Shown here: positions 47,027 to 54,774 of the stretch, piece by piece | Numbering within the stretch: the first letter of the stretch is position 1 | Layout: every line of letters starts with the position of its first letter | Assembly: GCF_900090195.1 (NCBI RefSeq) | Contig: NZ_LT607803.1 | Location: 6,412,229-6,476,228 of the forward strand | Length of the DNA: 64,000 nucleotides | From: Variovorax sp. HW608 | GTDB taxonomy: Bacteria > Pseudomonadota > Gammaproteobacteria > Burkholderiales > Burkholderiaceae_C | Direction: 5' to 3' | Program-made: the position numbers and the translations under genes | The notes under the pieces: generated by a model | What the model saw: only the letters and a program-made list of their open reading frames with translations | The model's database searches: none | What the model was told of the DNA's origin: nothing

Positions 47027-47737
47027 GTGATCGCCTCTCATGCCGTGCGACCTCCGGTGGCCGACCCCCTGTCTTCCGCCGGGATTGCCTCCCTCATTGC
47101 GACCGCCGAGCAACTGCGGCGGCCCGCAGCCGCGCGTCCGCTGCGCGGCAAGAACCTCGCGCTGCTGCGTCCGGATGCCTCCGCCGGGCCGTCGAGCCTG
47201 CAACATGCCGCCGAGGAAATCGGCGCCCGCGTGGCCATGCTGGAATTTCCCCGCCCCGCGCGGACCCGCCAAGCAGACGAGGAGGTCGGTACGCTGGCCC
47301 GTCTGCTCGGCCGCATGTACGACGGCATCGATTGCGCCGATCTCCATGCCTCGATCCGGCGGCTGATCGAGTCGCAGGCCGGCGTGCCGGTGTTCCCCGG
47401 CCTGGAACTCGATACCCATCCGGCCCGGGTGATCGCGGACCTCTGGACGCTCTGCGAGCACCAGGGCCCGGGCGACCGGCGGATCGTCTTCATCGGCAAC
47501 GGACGCAGGGCGCGGGCCCGGATGTTCATGGCCGCGGCCCGCGCGATGGGCGTCGCGATCCTCACGAAGACCCGCGCCGAGGGCGGCGGCGAGAAGATGG
47601 CGGCGGTCGCGGACGCCTCCGGGCCCGGCCGCTGGGTCCTGTGGATCGGCGACATGGCGGTCGACGACGAAGCCGCGCAGGACAACCACCGCCGCATCAT
47701 GCAGGCCGTGCTGGTCGACGCCTTGCGCAGCGCCTGA
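47027..47737 (+). CDS. Ornithine/aspartate carbamoyltransferase-like protein, catalytic motifs lost (copy 2)
   Basis: A 236-residue paralogue of the protein at 15920, of identical length. Conserved blocks include SLIATAEQLRR, LRGKNLALLR, LLGRMYDGIDCADL, and AGVPVFPGLELDTHPARV followed by IADLWTLCE. Like copy 1 it lacks the STRTR carbamoyl-phosphate loop, has HPAR instead of HPxQ, and keeps a C-terminal helix (NHRRIMQAVLVDAL) like the NRMHTIKAV helix of true enzymes. GTG 47027 lies at the predicted +1 with no ribosome site; GTG 47045 is an alternative. Retention of both copies suggests a non-catalytic or altered function. Confidence 0.75.
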   Translation: MIASHAVRPPVADPLSSAGIASLIATAEQLRRPAAARPLRGKNLALLRPDASAGPSSLQHAAEEIGARVAMLEFPRPARTRQADEEVGTLARLLGRMYDGIDCADLHASIRRLIESQAGVPVFPGLELDTHPARVIADLWTLCEHQGPGDRRIVFIGNGRRARARMFMAAARAMGVAILTKTRAEGGGEKMAAVADASGPGRWVLWIGDMAVDDEAAQDNHRRIMQAVLVDALRSA

Positions 47738-47770
47738 GTCTTTCGTCGGGCGGCACCCGATGACCCTCGT

Positions 47771-47784
47771 TTGCGCCAGATCAA
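47771..47784 (+). promoter_or_regulatory. FNR/Anr-type box, USP (47853) promoter
   Basis: TTGCG-CCAG-ATCAA with GATACT at 47807-47812, 32 bp from the centre. The predicted leader is about 34 nt and carries GAAGGAGG. Confidence 0.8.
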
Positions 47785-47852
47785 GCGCGTCCTTCGCTGC
47801 CCTTTCGATACTGGGCGCATCGCATTACCTGCACCGCACCGAAGGAGGCTCC

Positions 47853-48404
47853 ATGTACCAACGCATCCTGGTCCCCGTCGACGGCAGCCCGGTCTCGCAG
47901 CACGGACTCGAAGAGGCCATCCGCCTCGCCCAGCTGACCCATGGCCGGCTGCGGCTGGTCCATGTCGTCGACGACCTGTCGCTGGCCCTCGCCATGGACG
48001 CTCAGTCCGGCACGCCGGGAAAGTGGCTTCAGGCCGCACGCGACGACGGTGCGCGTGTCATCGAGGACGCGAAGCGCAGCGCACTGGCGGCCGGCGTCGA
48101 GGTCGAGACCGCGCTGCACGAACGCTACACCGCGACGGCATACCCCGCGGTCATCTCTGAATCCCCGGTCCAGGACGTCGTCATCACGGAAGCCACGCAA
48201 TGGCGTGCCGACCTGATCGTGCTCGGCACGCACGGGCGCCGCGGCGTCTCGCGGCTCGTCATGGGAAGCAGCGCGGAACAGATTCTTCGCCTCGCACCCG
48301 TGCCGGTCCTGCTGGTGCGTGCGCAAGACGAAGGGAAGCAGGCGGACGCGAAAAACGAGGCGATCCGCATCCACCAGCCGACCGGGGCACTGTCGATCGA
48401 GTAG
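47853..48404 (+). CDS. Universal stress protein, single-domain
   Basis: A 183-residue UspA-fold protein (MYQRILVPVDGSPVSQHGLE) with ATP loop GTHGRRGVSRLVMGSSAEQ and a C-terminal tail ending [14 protein letters not shown] lies seven bases before the ATG; the longer frame from 47760 begins ahead of the promoter and is rejected. A two-domain USP follows 40 bp downstream, probably in the same transcript. Confidence 0.93.
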   Translation: MYQRILVPVDGSPVSQHGLEEAIRLAQLTHGRLRLVHVVDDLSLALAMDAQSGTPGKWLQAARDDGARVIEDAKRSALAAGVEVETALHERYTATAYPAVISESPVQDVVITEATQWRADLIVLGTHGRRGVSRLVMGSSAEQILRLAPVPVLLVRAQDEGKQADAKNEAIRIHQPTGALSIE

Positions 48405-48444
48405 CCGAACAGCGAGGCGCGTCCGGAAAGACGGGCAAAGGACC

Positions 48445-49272
48445 ATGACCGCGTTTCAATCCCTTCTCGTGCACCTGGACGGCACGGCGCGCGCCGCGGT
48501 GCGCATGAACCTCGCGCTCAGACTCGCGCTCGCCTGGCGGGCCCGCGTCAGCGCACTGTTTGCGGTCGCTCCGAGCCACCTGCCCCTGCTGCCGGTGGGC
48601 CCCGGCATGCCGCCGCTGCCGCCGGACGCGCGCATCGAGGCCGAACACCGCCGACGTGCGCTGGCGACCTACGATCGCTCCTGCGCCCTCGCGAACCAGC
48701 CCTGCGAATGGCTCGAACTGGACGGCGATCCGGTCATCGAGACCTTCACCCGCCGGGCGCTGCTCGCCGATCTGCTCTTTCTGGGCCAGCGCGATCCGGC
48801 CGATGCGACCGGCTTCGATGTTCCTGCCGACTTCGTCGAATCGGTCGTGATCGGCAGCGGGCGTCCGGCGCTGATCATTCCCTTCGCCGGCGAGATCGCG
48901 GATTCGCCGGACAGCGCACTGGTGGCGTGGAAGCCCACGCGCGAGTGCGCGCGCGCGCTCGCGGCGGCGATTCCCTTCCTGCAGAAGGCACACCACGTCC
49001 ATCTGGTCGAGGAAGACGGGGCCGAGTGGCATTCCGTGCCCATCGACGTGCGCGACTACCTGCGCCTGCATGGCATCGAGCGGGTCCACGAGCACGCAAG
49101 GCTCGCGCCGGACAGCGACGGCGAGGCGATCCTTTCGATCGCCTCCGACTGCGATGCCGATCTGCTCGTCATGGGCTGCTACGGGCACAGCCGCGCGCGC
49201 GAGCTGCTGCTCGGTGGGGCGACGCGGACCGTGCTGGATTCGATGACGCTTCCGGTCCTCATGGCGCATTGA
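48445..49272 (+). CDS. Universal stress protein, two-domain
   Basis: A 275-residue tandem UspA protein (FQSLLVHLDGTARAAVRMNL; second domain from SALVAWKPTRECARAL; loop GCYGHSRARELLLGGATRT; ending LPVLMAH). It matches the protein at 2405 in architecture, with RALLADLLFLGQRD against RALYADLLVLGQRN in the middle. AAAGGA precedes the ATG. It is followed by the CBS-domain gene after 9 bp. Confidence 0.9.
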   Translation: MTAFQSLLVHLDGTARAAVRMNLALRLALAWRARVSALFAVAPSHLPLLPVGPGMPPLPPDARIEAEHRRRALATYDRSCALANQPCEWLELDGDPVIETFTRRALLADLLFLGQRDPADATGFDVPADFVESVVIGSGRPALIIPFAGEIADSPDSALVAWKPTRECARALAAAIPFLQKAHHVHLVEEDGAEWHSVPIDVRDYLRLHGIERVHEHARLAPDSDGEAILSIASDCDADLLVMGCYGHSRARELLLGGATRTVLDSMTLPVLMAH

Positions 49273-49281
49273 GGAGTCGAC

Positions 49282-49674
49282 ATGAGCCAAGCCATTTCCT
49301 CCCTGATGCAGCGTCCCGTCGTCAGCGTGGGCATGGACGACACGGTGGCCCAGGTGGAGGCACTGCTCGCCAGCCGGCACCTGACCTGGGTCCCCGTGCT
49401 CGAGCCGACGAATCGCGAGGTGGCCGGGATCATCAGCGCCGCGGATCTCGTGGCTTTCCACGCGCAGGGCCGCGATCCCGCCACGACCCGTGCCTGGCAG
49501 ATGTGCACCTACAAGCCGGTCGTGGTGGACGCCGGGACACCGGTCGCCATGGTGGCCGCGCTCATGGTCGAGCGCGGCATCCACCACGTGGCCGTGAGCG
49601 ACCGCAACGGCATTGCCGGCGTCGTCTCGTCGCTGGACTTCGTGCGGACCTTCGTGCCCGAGGGCCTTCGCTGA
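49282..49674 (+). CDS. CBS-domain pair protein
   Basis: A 130-residue stand-alone Bateman module: first CBS about 5-60 (MQRPVVSVGMDDTVAQVEAL; GIISAADLV), second about 75-128 (YKPVVVDAGTPVAMVAALMV; GVVSSLDFVRTF). CBS pairs bind adenine nucleotides, so it may sense energy charge next to the USPs. GAGGAG precedes the ATG by seven bases. Confidence 0.9.
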   Translation: MSQAISSLMQRPVVSVGMDDTVAQVEALLASRHLTWVPVLEPTNREVAGIISAADLVAFHAQGRDPATTRAWQMCTYKPVVVDAGTPVAMVAALMVERGIHHVAVSDRNGIAGVVSSLDFVRTFVPEGLR

Positions 49675-49777
49675 GCGGACGGCTCGCACCACCTACCGCG
49701 GCCTGGCCCGCTCGAAGCAGCCACCGCCACCCTTTAAGCGCCCATCCTGGCGCCATCACCCCATGAAAGGAAGTCAC

Positions 49778-50428
49778 ATGCGATCCGATGCACAACTCAG
49801 GAGCGACGTCCAGGCCGAACTGGACTGGGATCCCGCGATCCACTCGACCCAGATCGGGGTGATCGCCGCGGACGGCATCGTCACCCTGACGGGCCACGTC
49901 GCCAGCCACGCCGAGAAGCACGCCGCCGAATCCGCGGCCCGTCGCGTCAAGGGGGTCAAGGCACTGGCGGTGGAGATCACCGTCAAGCTGCCCGACGACG
50001 CGACGCGCAGCGACGCCGACATCGCCCTCGCGGCCGAACGCGGCCTCGAATGGTCGGCGCTCGTGCCGGCCGCCACGATCAAGCCGGAGGTCGAGAACGG
50101 CTGGGTCACCCTGAACGGCGAAGTCGAGTGGGACTACCAGCGCCGGGCCGCCGAGAAGGCGGTGCGCAACCTGATGGGCGTCACCGGCGTCACGAACGCG
50201 ATCAGGATCATTCCGAAGGTGAAGGTGGTCGATATCGAGAAGCGGCTTCACGACGCCCTGTCGCGCCAGGCCGACCGCGAAGCCGGCCACATCCAGGTCA
50301 CGGTGGAGGGCTCCGAGGTCCGCCTCAAAGGCAGGGTCCACTCCTGGGCGGAACTCAACGCGGTGCAGGGCGCGGCCTGGTCGGCGCCCGGCGTGAGCTC
50401 GGTGGTCAATGACCTCATGATCGACTGA
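49778..50428 (+). CDS. BON-domain protein, three BON repeats (copy 2)
   Basis: A 216-residue paralogue of the BON protein at 18073, identical in length and layout: RSDAQLRSDVQAELDWDPAI, GIVTLTGHVASHAE, GWVTLNGEVEWDYQRRAAEK, SEVRLKGRVHSWAELNA. ATG 49778 follows GAAAGGAAG by four bases; ATG 49763 is possible but less well placed. No FNR box lies directly upstream, so it probably rides on the USP-CBS transcript, 103 bp away. Confidence 0.88.
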   Translation: MRSDAQLRSDVQAELDWDPAIHSTQIGVIAADGIVTLTGHVASHAEKHAAESAARRVKGVKALAVEITVKLPDDATRSDADIALAAERGLEWSALVPAATIKPEVENGWVTLNGEVEWDYQRRAAEKAVRNLMGVTGVTNAIRIIPKVKVVDIEKRLHDALSRQADREAGHIQVTVEGSEVRLKGRVHSWAELNAVQGAAWSAPGVSSVVNDLMID

Positions 50429-50595
50429 CCTGCGGGTTCCCTGGCTGCCCCGGCGTGCCCCGACGCCGCGCTGCGCTCGCTGTTCTCGTTTACAGAGCAT
50501 TTACGCAGCGTTACGCAACCGCTTTCTCCGTTCCGCGAACTGTTTCATCGCAAGCCTAGGCTCACGGTCATTCATTAGGATCAGGAGCAAATGCG

Positions 50596-51330
50596 ATGAC
50601 ACAGGTATTCGACCAGCGGGCAGTGGATGAGGCATCGTTCGCGCAGCGTATTGCCGACACCCTCCAACTGGTGCAGGCGACACTGCCCGTGCAACGGCGC
50701 ATGGTTCACGCCGGCGACACGATCTACCAGGTGGGCCAGGAGTTCGGCTCGCTGTATGTCGTGAATTCGGGCCTGGTCAAGATGGTGAACCTTTCGAGCG
50801 AAGGCCGCGAACAGGTGGTCGCCCTGCACTTCCGGGGCGATTGGCTGGGTCTGGACGGCATCGCCGGCGGCCACTACGGCTGCGATGCGGTTGCCATGGA
50901 CACGGGCGAAGTGTGGTCGTTCCGCTATGACGACCTCCTGCGCGCCGCCCTGCGGACGCCGGCGCTGCTGACCGCGCTGCACGAAGCGATGAGCAGGCAG
51001 CTGGCACGCGATCACGAGTCCCTCCAGTCCCTGTGCGCGCTGCCGGCCGATGCCCGGGTGGCAGGGTTCCTGCACTACTGGGCCGAAGCGATGGCACGGC
51101 GCGGCTTGCGCACGGACCAGATTTCCCTGCGCATGACGCGCGCGGAGATCGGGAACTACCTGGGCATGACGCTCGAGACCGTCAGCCGCGCGCTGTCCCG
51201 CCTGGCCCGCAGCGATGTCATCCGCTTCATGGAAAAGGGTCGGCGCGACATCCACATCCCCCGCGTCGAAGCCCTGACGACCTTCATGGCGCAGGTTGCG
51301 GGGCCAGCCAGTGCGAGGGCGATTCACTAG
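50596..51330 (+). CDS. Crp/Fnr-family regulator with FNR-type DNA recognition, lacking the Fe-S cysteines
   Basis: A 244-residue regulator. Cyclic-nucleotide-like effector domain at about 30-120 (GDTIYQVGQEFGSLYVVNSG), dimer helix, then a winged helix with LRMTRAEIGNYLGMTLETVS. The recognition helix keeps Glu194, Ser197 and Arg198, the residues FNR uses to read TTGAT. FNR's N-terminal cysteine cluster is absent; only Cys96 and Cys147 exist, so direct [4Fe-4S] oxygen sensing is unlikely. The ATG overlaps the stop of a two-codon ORF (ATG-CGA-TGA at 50591). It is the obvious local candidate for binding the 15 boxes. No box precedes its own gene. Confidence 0.9.
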   Translation: MTQVFDQRAVDEASFAQRIADTLQLVQATLPVQRRMVHAGDTIYQVGQEFGSLYVVNSGLVKMVNLSSEGREQVVALHFRGDWLGLDGIAGGHYGCDAVAMDTGEVWSFRYDDLLRAALRTPALLTALHEAMSRQLARDHESLQSLCALPADARVAGFLHYWAEAMARRGLRTDQISLRMTRAEIGNYLGMTLETVSRALSRLARSDVIRFMEKGRRDIHIPRVEALTTFMAQVAGPASARAIH

Positions 51331-51443
51331 GGCAGTTGGCCTAACTATCGAACCGATCTAGCTTTCCCGGCCTAGGTGTTTGCGAAGAAGATGAACCCGT
51401 CGCGCCAATCCGGCGAAGACCGATTCACTTCAAAGGAAGCTTC

Positions 51444-51908
51444 ATGTCCACGCAGAACATCTCCTCGGCCGCCATCCACGTCGTCGGCCAATACAACGAC
51501 GCCGGCAAGACCCTGGTCAACGCCTATCGCGCAGGCGCGTACCGCCTGCTCGGGGGCACGGGCTTCCTGGCGAAGCGCGTCGACATCGAAACCGGCCGCC
51601 TGGTCGCCCTCATGGACCGCTTCGCCGAGAGCGCCACGAGCGGCATCGAATCCATCGCCAAGGCCGCGGCGCGCGTCGAAGCGCCGCTGACCACTTCCGT
51701 CATCAACGCCTTCGCGCGCGTCCACCAGCCGATCGCCAGCGCGTCGGTGAAGATCGCCGACACTGTCGCTGCCGGTGCGAAGAAAATCGAGCGCCGCGTG
51801 GCCGGCAGCGCGGAATCCGGCTCGCATGGGGCACAAGCGACGAAGTCGAGGGCGACGCCCGCCGCGCGCCGTCGCACCCCGCGCGGGTCGCGCGCGCTCA
51901 AGGCCTGA
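51444..51908 (+). CDS. Helical protein with basic tail, possible phasin or granule DNA-binding protein
   Basis: A 154-residue protein. The first 110 residues are amphipathic helix (YNDAGKTLVNAYRAGAYRLL; VALMDRFAESATSGIESIAK); the C-terminus is Arg/Ala/Ser-rich (ATPAARRRTPRGSRALKA), like histone-H1-type tails of PhaF or PhaM-like proteins. No signal peptide. AAAGGAAG precedes the ATG. Location before another granule-type protein and a PhaD-like regulator supports a PHB-granule role, as inference. Confidence 0.6.
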   Translation: MSTQNISSAAIHVVGQYNDAGKTLVNAYRAGAYRLLGGTGFLAKRVDIETGRLVALMDRFAESATSGIESIAKAAARVEAPLTTSVINAFARVHQPIASASVKIADTVAAGAKKIERRVAGSAESGSHGAQATKSRATPAARRRTPRGSRALKA

Positions 51909-51965
51909 CCCCGATGCCCGAGTGGGCCGCGGGCCCTCTTTCGGAACATCCTTCTGGAGCAAGGC

Positions 51966-52463
51966 ATGGCGACTCGCCGCAATGAGACCGACAACCTGAA
52001 GAAGAAGGAGCAGGCGCCGGCGGCCGCCGGCAAGACCGCGCCCGCCACCAAGGCCGCGCCGCGAAGGAAGCCGGCGGCGCGCAAGCCGGAGGCAACGCCG
52101 GAACCACCCGCCCAGGGCACCGGCAGCGCCAAGGGGCTGCTGCGCGCGGGCCTCCAGGCGTTGGGCAGCGTGCGCGACGACGTCGTCAAGCATCAGACCA
52201 ACGTCATCGAGACCCTGCTCGGCATGCCGAAGACCAGCAATGTCAGCGGCAGGAGCGCCGCGGCGCGCGCATTTCCCGCGCTCGACGTCGGGCTGCGCAA
52301 GTTCGAGGACGTGTTCGACCAGCGCGTGGCAGCGGCGATGCAGCGCCTCGGCCTGCCGCGCGCAGAGGAAGTCCAGGCGTTGCACGAGCAGGTACGCCTG
52401 CTGCAGGAGCGCATCGACCGGCTGGAACGCGGCGGCGAAAGTCCCAACCGCCGCAGGCGCTGA
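51966..52463 (+). CDS. Phasin-family (PhaF/PhaI-like) granule-associated protein
   Basis: A 165-residue protein with a Lys/Ala/Pro-rich N-terminus (TKAAPRRKPAARKPEATPEP) and a helical C-terminal phasin part: KFEDVFDQRVAAAMQRLGLP followed by a coiled coil (QALHEQVRLLQERIDRLE). The motif EDVFDQRV...LGLPRAEEV resembles PhaF/PhaI granule proteins. Here the basic Ala/Lys segment is N-terminal, opposite to PhaF. It precedes the TetR gene by 27 bp. Confidence 0.72.
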   Translation: MATRRNETDNLKKKEQAPAAAGKTAPATKAAPRRKPAARKPEATPEPPAQGTGSAKGLLRAGLQALGSVRDDVVKHQTNVIETLLGMPKTSNVSGRSAAARAFPALDVGLRKFEDVFDQRVAAAMQRLGLPRAEEVQALHEQVRLLQERIDRLERGGESPNRRRR

Positions 52464-52490
52464 AGACGAACGGACCGCAGCGCGCCAGCC

Positions 52491-53123
52491 GTGGCCAGTC
52501 TCAAAACCCGCGAACGCATCCTCGAGGCCAGCCTCGCGCTTTTCAACGCGCAGGGGCTCGCGGCGGTGTCGACGCACCGCATCGCGGCCGAGCTCGGCAT
52601 CAGCCCCGGCAACCTGCACTACCACTTCAACGCCAAGCAGCTCATCGTCGAGCGGCTGTTCCGCCGCTTCGAGGAACGGCTGGAACTCCTCAACGCCTCG
52701 GCGGCGAACGTGCGCGCGATCGACGATCTCTGGCTGTCGCTGCACCTGCGCTTCGAGGCCATCGATGCATACCGCTTCGTCTATCGCGACATGGCCTACC
52801 TGAGCGGCGAATACCCGGTGCTCGGCGAGCGCGCGCGGGCGCTCACCGCGCAGAACCTGCTGGCGGCCCAGGCCTTGTGCGAGGCGCTGGCGGCCGCGGG
52901 CGTCATCGAGGCAACGGTCGAGGAAGCACAGATGCTCGCGCTGCAGATGGTCTTCACCACTACCTGCTGGCTGTCGTTCGAGCGGCTGGTGCCGGGCCGC
53001 GATGCGCTGCGCGAGGCCGACCCGGGGCTGGCGGCGTTCTACACGCTCGCGCTCGTCTCGCCCTACGTCTCGCGCGAATCGAAGGCCTACCTCGAGTACC
53101 TGCGGGGCAAGTACCTCGGCTGA
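52491..53123 (+). CDS. TetR/AcrR-family regulator, PhaD-like
   Basis: A 210-residue repressor. The TetR helix-turn-helix is at about 5-50 (RERILEASLALFNAQGLAAV; HRIAAELGISPGNLHYHFNA). The NLHYHF variant and the all-helical ligand domain resemble PhaD, a regulator found with phasin genes. GTG start, 27 bp after the phasin gene. An acyl-CoA-type ligand is family inference. Confidence 0.85.
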   Translation: MASLKTRERILEASLALFNAQGLAAVSTHRIAAELGISPGNLHYHFNAKQLIVERLFRRFEERLELLNASAANVRAIDDLWLSLHLRFEAIDAYRFVYRDMAYLSGEYPVLGERARALTAQNLLAAQALCEALAAAGVIEATVEEAQMLALQMVFTTTCWLSFERLVPGRDALREADPGLAAFYTLALVSPYVSRESKAYLEYLRGKYLG

Positions 53124-53174
53124 CTTCTCACTGCGAGGAACCAGACTGCTGGCGCGCCGATCCAACCCAGCGTC

Positions 53175-54677
53175 ATGTGCCCGTTCATCACGCCAGGCCG
53201 GGGGCCAAGCCCGAGCGATCGAGCGCCGAGCCGCTCGATCGAGCGTGTTGTCATGCTCGCGCTGGCCGGCCTGCTCGGCGCGTGCGCGTCCCCATCCTCG
53301 CCGCCTGACCCGATCGCCGTTGTCAGCGCGCCATCGGCACCTGCGGCATCCGCCCCCGCCTTCTCCTCCCTCGTGGCCAGCCGCAGCGCCAGCATCGTCG
53401 ACATCAGCACGCTGCGCATCGGAGGCGCCGACGACAGGGCGGTCGAACTGGAGCTCGCGCCCGAGCTGGACTTCGCCGACCGGCTCGCCTCGCCCCTGCC
53501 GGGGAGCGTTCGGCTGAGCCAGACCCGCGACCTCGCCTCGGGCGTGATCCTCACGAGCGACGGCCTGATCCTGACCAGCGCGCACGTGGTTGCGGGCGCG
53601 GACGAAGCGCAGGTCCGCCTCGACGACGGCCGGCGCTTCCCGGGGCGCGTGGTCGGCATCGACCGGCGCACCGACGTGGGGCTCATGAAGATCGACGCCA
53701 GCGGCCTTGCGCCCGCGGTCATCGGCGATTCCACCGGCCTCGCGCCGGGCGACTGGGTGGCGGCGATCGGCGCGCCCTTCGGTTTTCACGGAAGTGTCAC
53801 GGCCGGCGTGGTGAGCGCGGTCGACCGCTATGTCGCCGGCGGCGGCGAGGTGCCCTACATCCAGACCGACGTCGCGATCAATCCGGGCAGTTCGGGAAGC
53901 CCGCTGTTCAACAGCCGCGGCGAAGTCGTCGGCATCAATTCGATGATCTACAGCGGCAGCGGCGGCTACATGGGCCTGTCGTTCGCGGTGCCGATCAACC
54001 TGGCGATGAAGATCGCGGGGCAGCTGAAGTCCACCGGTCGCGTGCAACGCGCGCGCATCGGCGCCGACTTCCAGGAGATGACCCCCGCGCTGGCGCAATC
54101 CTTCAGCCTGAAGCAGGCGGCCGGCGCGCTCGTGGTCGGCGTGGATCCGAACGGCCCTGCGCGATCCGCCGGACTGCTGCGCGGCGACGTCGTGACCGCC
54201 TTCGACGGCAAGCCGATCGTGCGCTCCACCGACCTGCAGCAGCGGATCTCGCAAGGCCGGCCCGGCAGCCGCAGCGCGCTGGAGGTGTGGCGGCGCGGCG
54301 CGGCGCGCACGCTCTGGGTCGTCCTGTCCGAAGAGCCCGCGCCGCGCAGCATCCTGCGGCCGAGCGTCGCGGTCGAATGGGGCGACGGCCTCGGCCTGAG
54401 CCTGGGCGAGCTGTCGTCCAGCCAGCGCCTGCAACTCGGCATCGACGGTGGCCTCATGGTGCGCGAAGCCGCCGGCGCGGCCCGCAGCGAGGGCATCCGC
54501 GCGGGCGATCTAATCGTCGCGGTGAACGACACCCGCGTCGAACGCATCGAGGACTTCCAGCGCAGCCTCTCGGCCGTCGCGCCGGGCCGCAGCGTCGCCC
54601 TGCTGGTCATGCGCGACCGGCGGCTGGCCTACGTGCCGGTGCGGCTGCCGGAGCGCGCCCTCAAGCCGGCGAACTGA
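53175..54677 (+). CDS. HtrA/DegP-like serine protease, lipoprotein, two PDZ domains
   Basis: A 500-residue exported protease. A lipobox (LLGAC, Cys37) suggests membrane anchoring. The trypsin-like domain has His137 (SAHVV), Asp167 (DRRTDVGLMKID) and Ser240 (NPGSSGSPLFN; the usual GNSGGP is GSSGSP). Two PDZ modules follow (about 290-370 and 390-490; GPARSAGLLRGDVVTAFDG; SEGIRAGDLIVAVNDT). ATG 53175 or an internal ATG 53253 could be the start; the latter leaves a very short N-region. Likely handles misfolded envelope proteins. Confidence 0.87.
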   Translation: MCPFITPGRGPSPSDRAPSRSIERVVMLALAGLLGACASPSSPPDPIAVVSAPSAPAASAPAFSSLVASRSASIVDISTLRIGGADDRAVELELAPELDFADRLASPLPGSVRLSQTRDLASGVILTSDGLILTSAHVVAGADEAQVRLDDGRRFPGRVVGIDRRTDVGLMKIDASGLAPAVIGDSTGLAPGDWVAAIGAPFGFHGSVTAGVVSAVDRYVAGGGEVPYIQTDVAINPGSSGSPLFNSRGEVVGINSMIYSGSGGYMGLSFAVPINLAMKIAGQLKSTGRVQRARIGADFQEMTPALAQSFSLKQAAGALVVGVDPNGPARSAGLLRGDVVTAFDGKPIVRSTDLQQRISQGRPGSRSALEVWRRGAARTLWVVLSEEPAPRSILRPSVAVEWGDGLGLSLGELSSSQRLQLGIDGGLMVREAAGAARSEGIRAGDLIVAVNDTRVERIEDFQRSLSAVAPGRSVALLVMRDRRLAYVPVRLPERALKPAN

Positions 54678-54702
54678 GCACCGGCCGCCCCTGCGGACCA
54701 CT

Positions 54703-54727
54703 CGACAGTAAGCCGCTGTCCGACAGC
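54703..54727 (+). promoter_or_regulatory. Alternative hairpins upstream of glgB
   Basis: GACAG (54704-54708), CTGTC (54716-54720) and ACAGC (54723-54727) can pair in two mutually exclusive ways, the second being GCTGT-CCG-ACAGC. They lie about 50 bp before glgB. The stems are short, so a regulatory role is only a possibility. Confidence 0.2.
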
Positions 54728-54774
54728 CGGATCAGCACTCGACACCTGCACGAACGCGGCGAGGCGTCATAGAA

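Noticed and set aside
50429..50595. Possible FNR box controlling the Crp/Fnr gene itself
   Set aside because: The gap contains TTACGCAG/TTACGCAA-type repeats but no TTGnn-N4-nnCAA site; autoregulation through this motif is not supported.
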